Positions 63,833-64,000 of a stretch of DNA of 64,000 bases are shown piece after piece (within the stretch, counting starts at the first letter, position 1; every line of letters begins with the position of its first letter). The position numbers were made by a program, and so were the translations under genes. The notes below the pieces were generated by a model. It worked only from the letters and a program-made list of their open reading frames with translations, made no database searches and was not told where the DNA came from. The stretch is from Chthonomonas calidirosea T49 (GTDB lineage: Bacteria > Armatimonadota > Chthonomonadetes > Chthonomonadales > Chthonomonadaceae): positions 3,085,241 to 3,149,240 of the forward strand of contig NC_021487.1 in assembly GCF_000427095.1 (NCBI RefSeq). Reading direction: 5' to 3'.

Positions 63833-64000
63833 ATGCGTATAGACATTGTCACTCTCTTCCCCGAAATGGTGGAGGCCGTGTTAAACACGAGCATCCTCGG
63901 ACGGGCTAGAGAGAAGGGGCTTGTGACGTTTCGGGTGGTAAATCTGCGCGATTATGCCACCGATAAACACCGTACCACCGACGATGTGCCCTATGGTGGC
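63833..64000 (+). CDS. trmD: tRNA (guanine-37-N1)-methyltransferase, 3' end outside the window
   Basis: Methylates G37 of tRNAs that read CNN codons and prevents frameshifting. The first 56 residues are visible: [31 protein letters not shown], then [20 protein letters not shown], the exact start of the SPOUT-class TrmD. The rest lies beyond the right edge. Last visible gene of the ffh operon. Confidence 0.96.
   Translation, partial: MRIDIVTLFPEMVEAVLNTSILGRAREKGLVTFRVVNLRDYATDKHRTTDDVPYGG

Overview
The window reads as a chromosomal segment of a diderm (Gram-negative-type) bacterium, most likely a member of the Armatimonadota close to Chthonomonas. This is an inference from gene content; no taxonomic search was possible. 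The evidence is two large prepilin-like proteins with the [11 protein letters not shown]-terminus followed by LFPVFA(Q/K)AR (typical of Armatimonadota and Planctomycetota), a CMP-Kdo synthetase (kdsB, so lipopolysaccharide is made), abundant beta-propeller and VCBS-repeat proteins, and ordinary coding density. There is no phage, insertion sequence, integrase or CRISPR array. It looks like stable chromosome, not an island.

Layout. 1-4.8 kb: cmk (left part missing), plsC, upp, pncB, a macro-domain-like protein and a ComB-type phosphatase. 4.8-8.2 kb (minus): a two-helix peptide, a YihY membrane protein, and a two-gene tyrosine-catabolic operon (hppD and a fumarylacetoacetase-family hydrolase). 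8.3-13 kb: deoC, then a vWA / PP2C / protein kinase signalling triad of the TerY-P type, whose kinase is joined to membrane helices and a seven-bladed WD40 propeller. 13.1-16.6 kb: divergent from the triad, dnaK-dnaJ-hspR behind a strong sigma-70 promoter with an operator-like palindrome. 16.8-20 kb: pcp-pdxS, then metK behind a complete SAM-I riboswitch with terminator and antiterminator. 20-26.8 kb (minus): a 1003-residue vWA membrane protein, a zinc alcohol dehydrogenase, a propeller protein, a small lipoprotein and a prepilin-like gene preceded by a four-repeat Pho box. 27-31.2 kb: folC, a PhyH-type oxygenase, a sterol-desaturase-family hydroxylase, and an exopolysaccharide sugar transferase with a full-consensus sigma-54 promoter. 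31.4-36.4 kb: tRNA-Lys, glyA, small membrane protein, polysaccharide deacetylase, zinc-ribbon protein, RNase HI, ferredoxin, tRNA-Cys and tRNA-Gly. 36.5-40.2 kb (minus): an unknown protein, a TPM-type membrane protein and a GH172/DUF2961 glycosidase. 40.3-41.7 kb: rplJ-rplL behind an L10 leader followed by an intrinsic terminator. 41.8-46.2 kb: a consensus promoter, then small membrane protein, prepilin-like protein, TPR protein and ASPIC/UnbV lipoprotein. 46.2-52.2 kb: ThuA protein, a DeoR-type regulator with glmS, and trpBA on the minus strand. 52.3-60.9 kb: acyl-CoA dehydrogenase, ilvE, a free ClpC N-domain protein, clpC, a secreted glycosidase whose signal peptide is in the wrong frame, and kdsB. 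61-64 kb: the classical ffh-rpsP-khpA-rimM-trmD operon, cut by the right edge.

The main themes are protein quality control and stress (dnaK-dnaJ-hspR, TerY-P triad, clpC), envelope and extracellular polysaccharide work, and housekeeping operons with well-preserved RNA-level control. Nothing looks like a completely unknown multi-gene system. The most novel items are the receptor-like TerY-P kinase, a palindrome shared by the dnaK and clpC upstream regions, a DnaJ with half a zinc finger, the Pho box on a prepilin-like gene, and the sigma-54 promoter of the sugar transferase.
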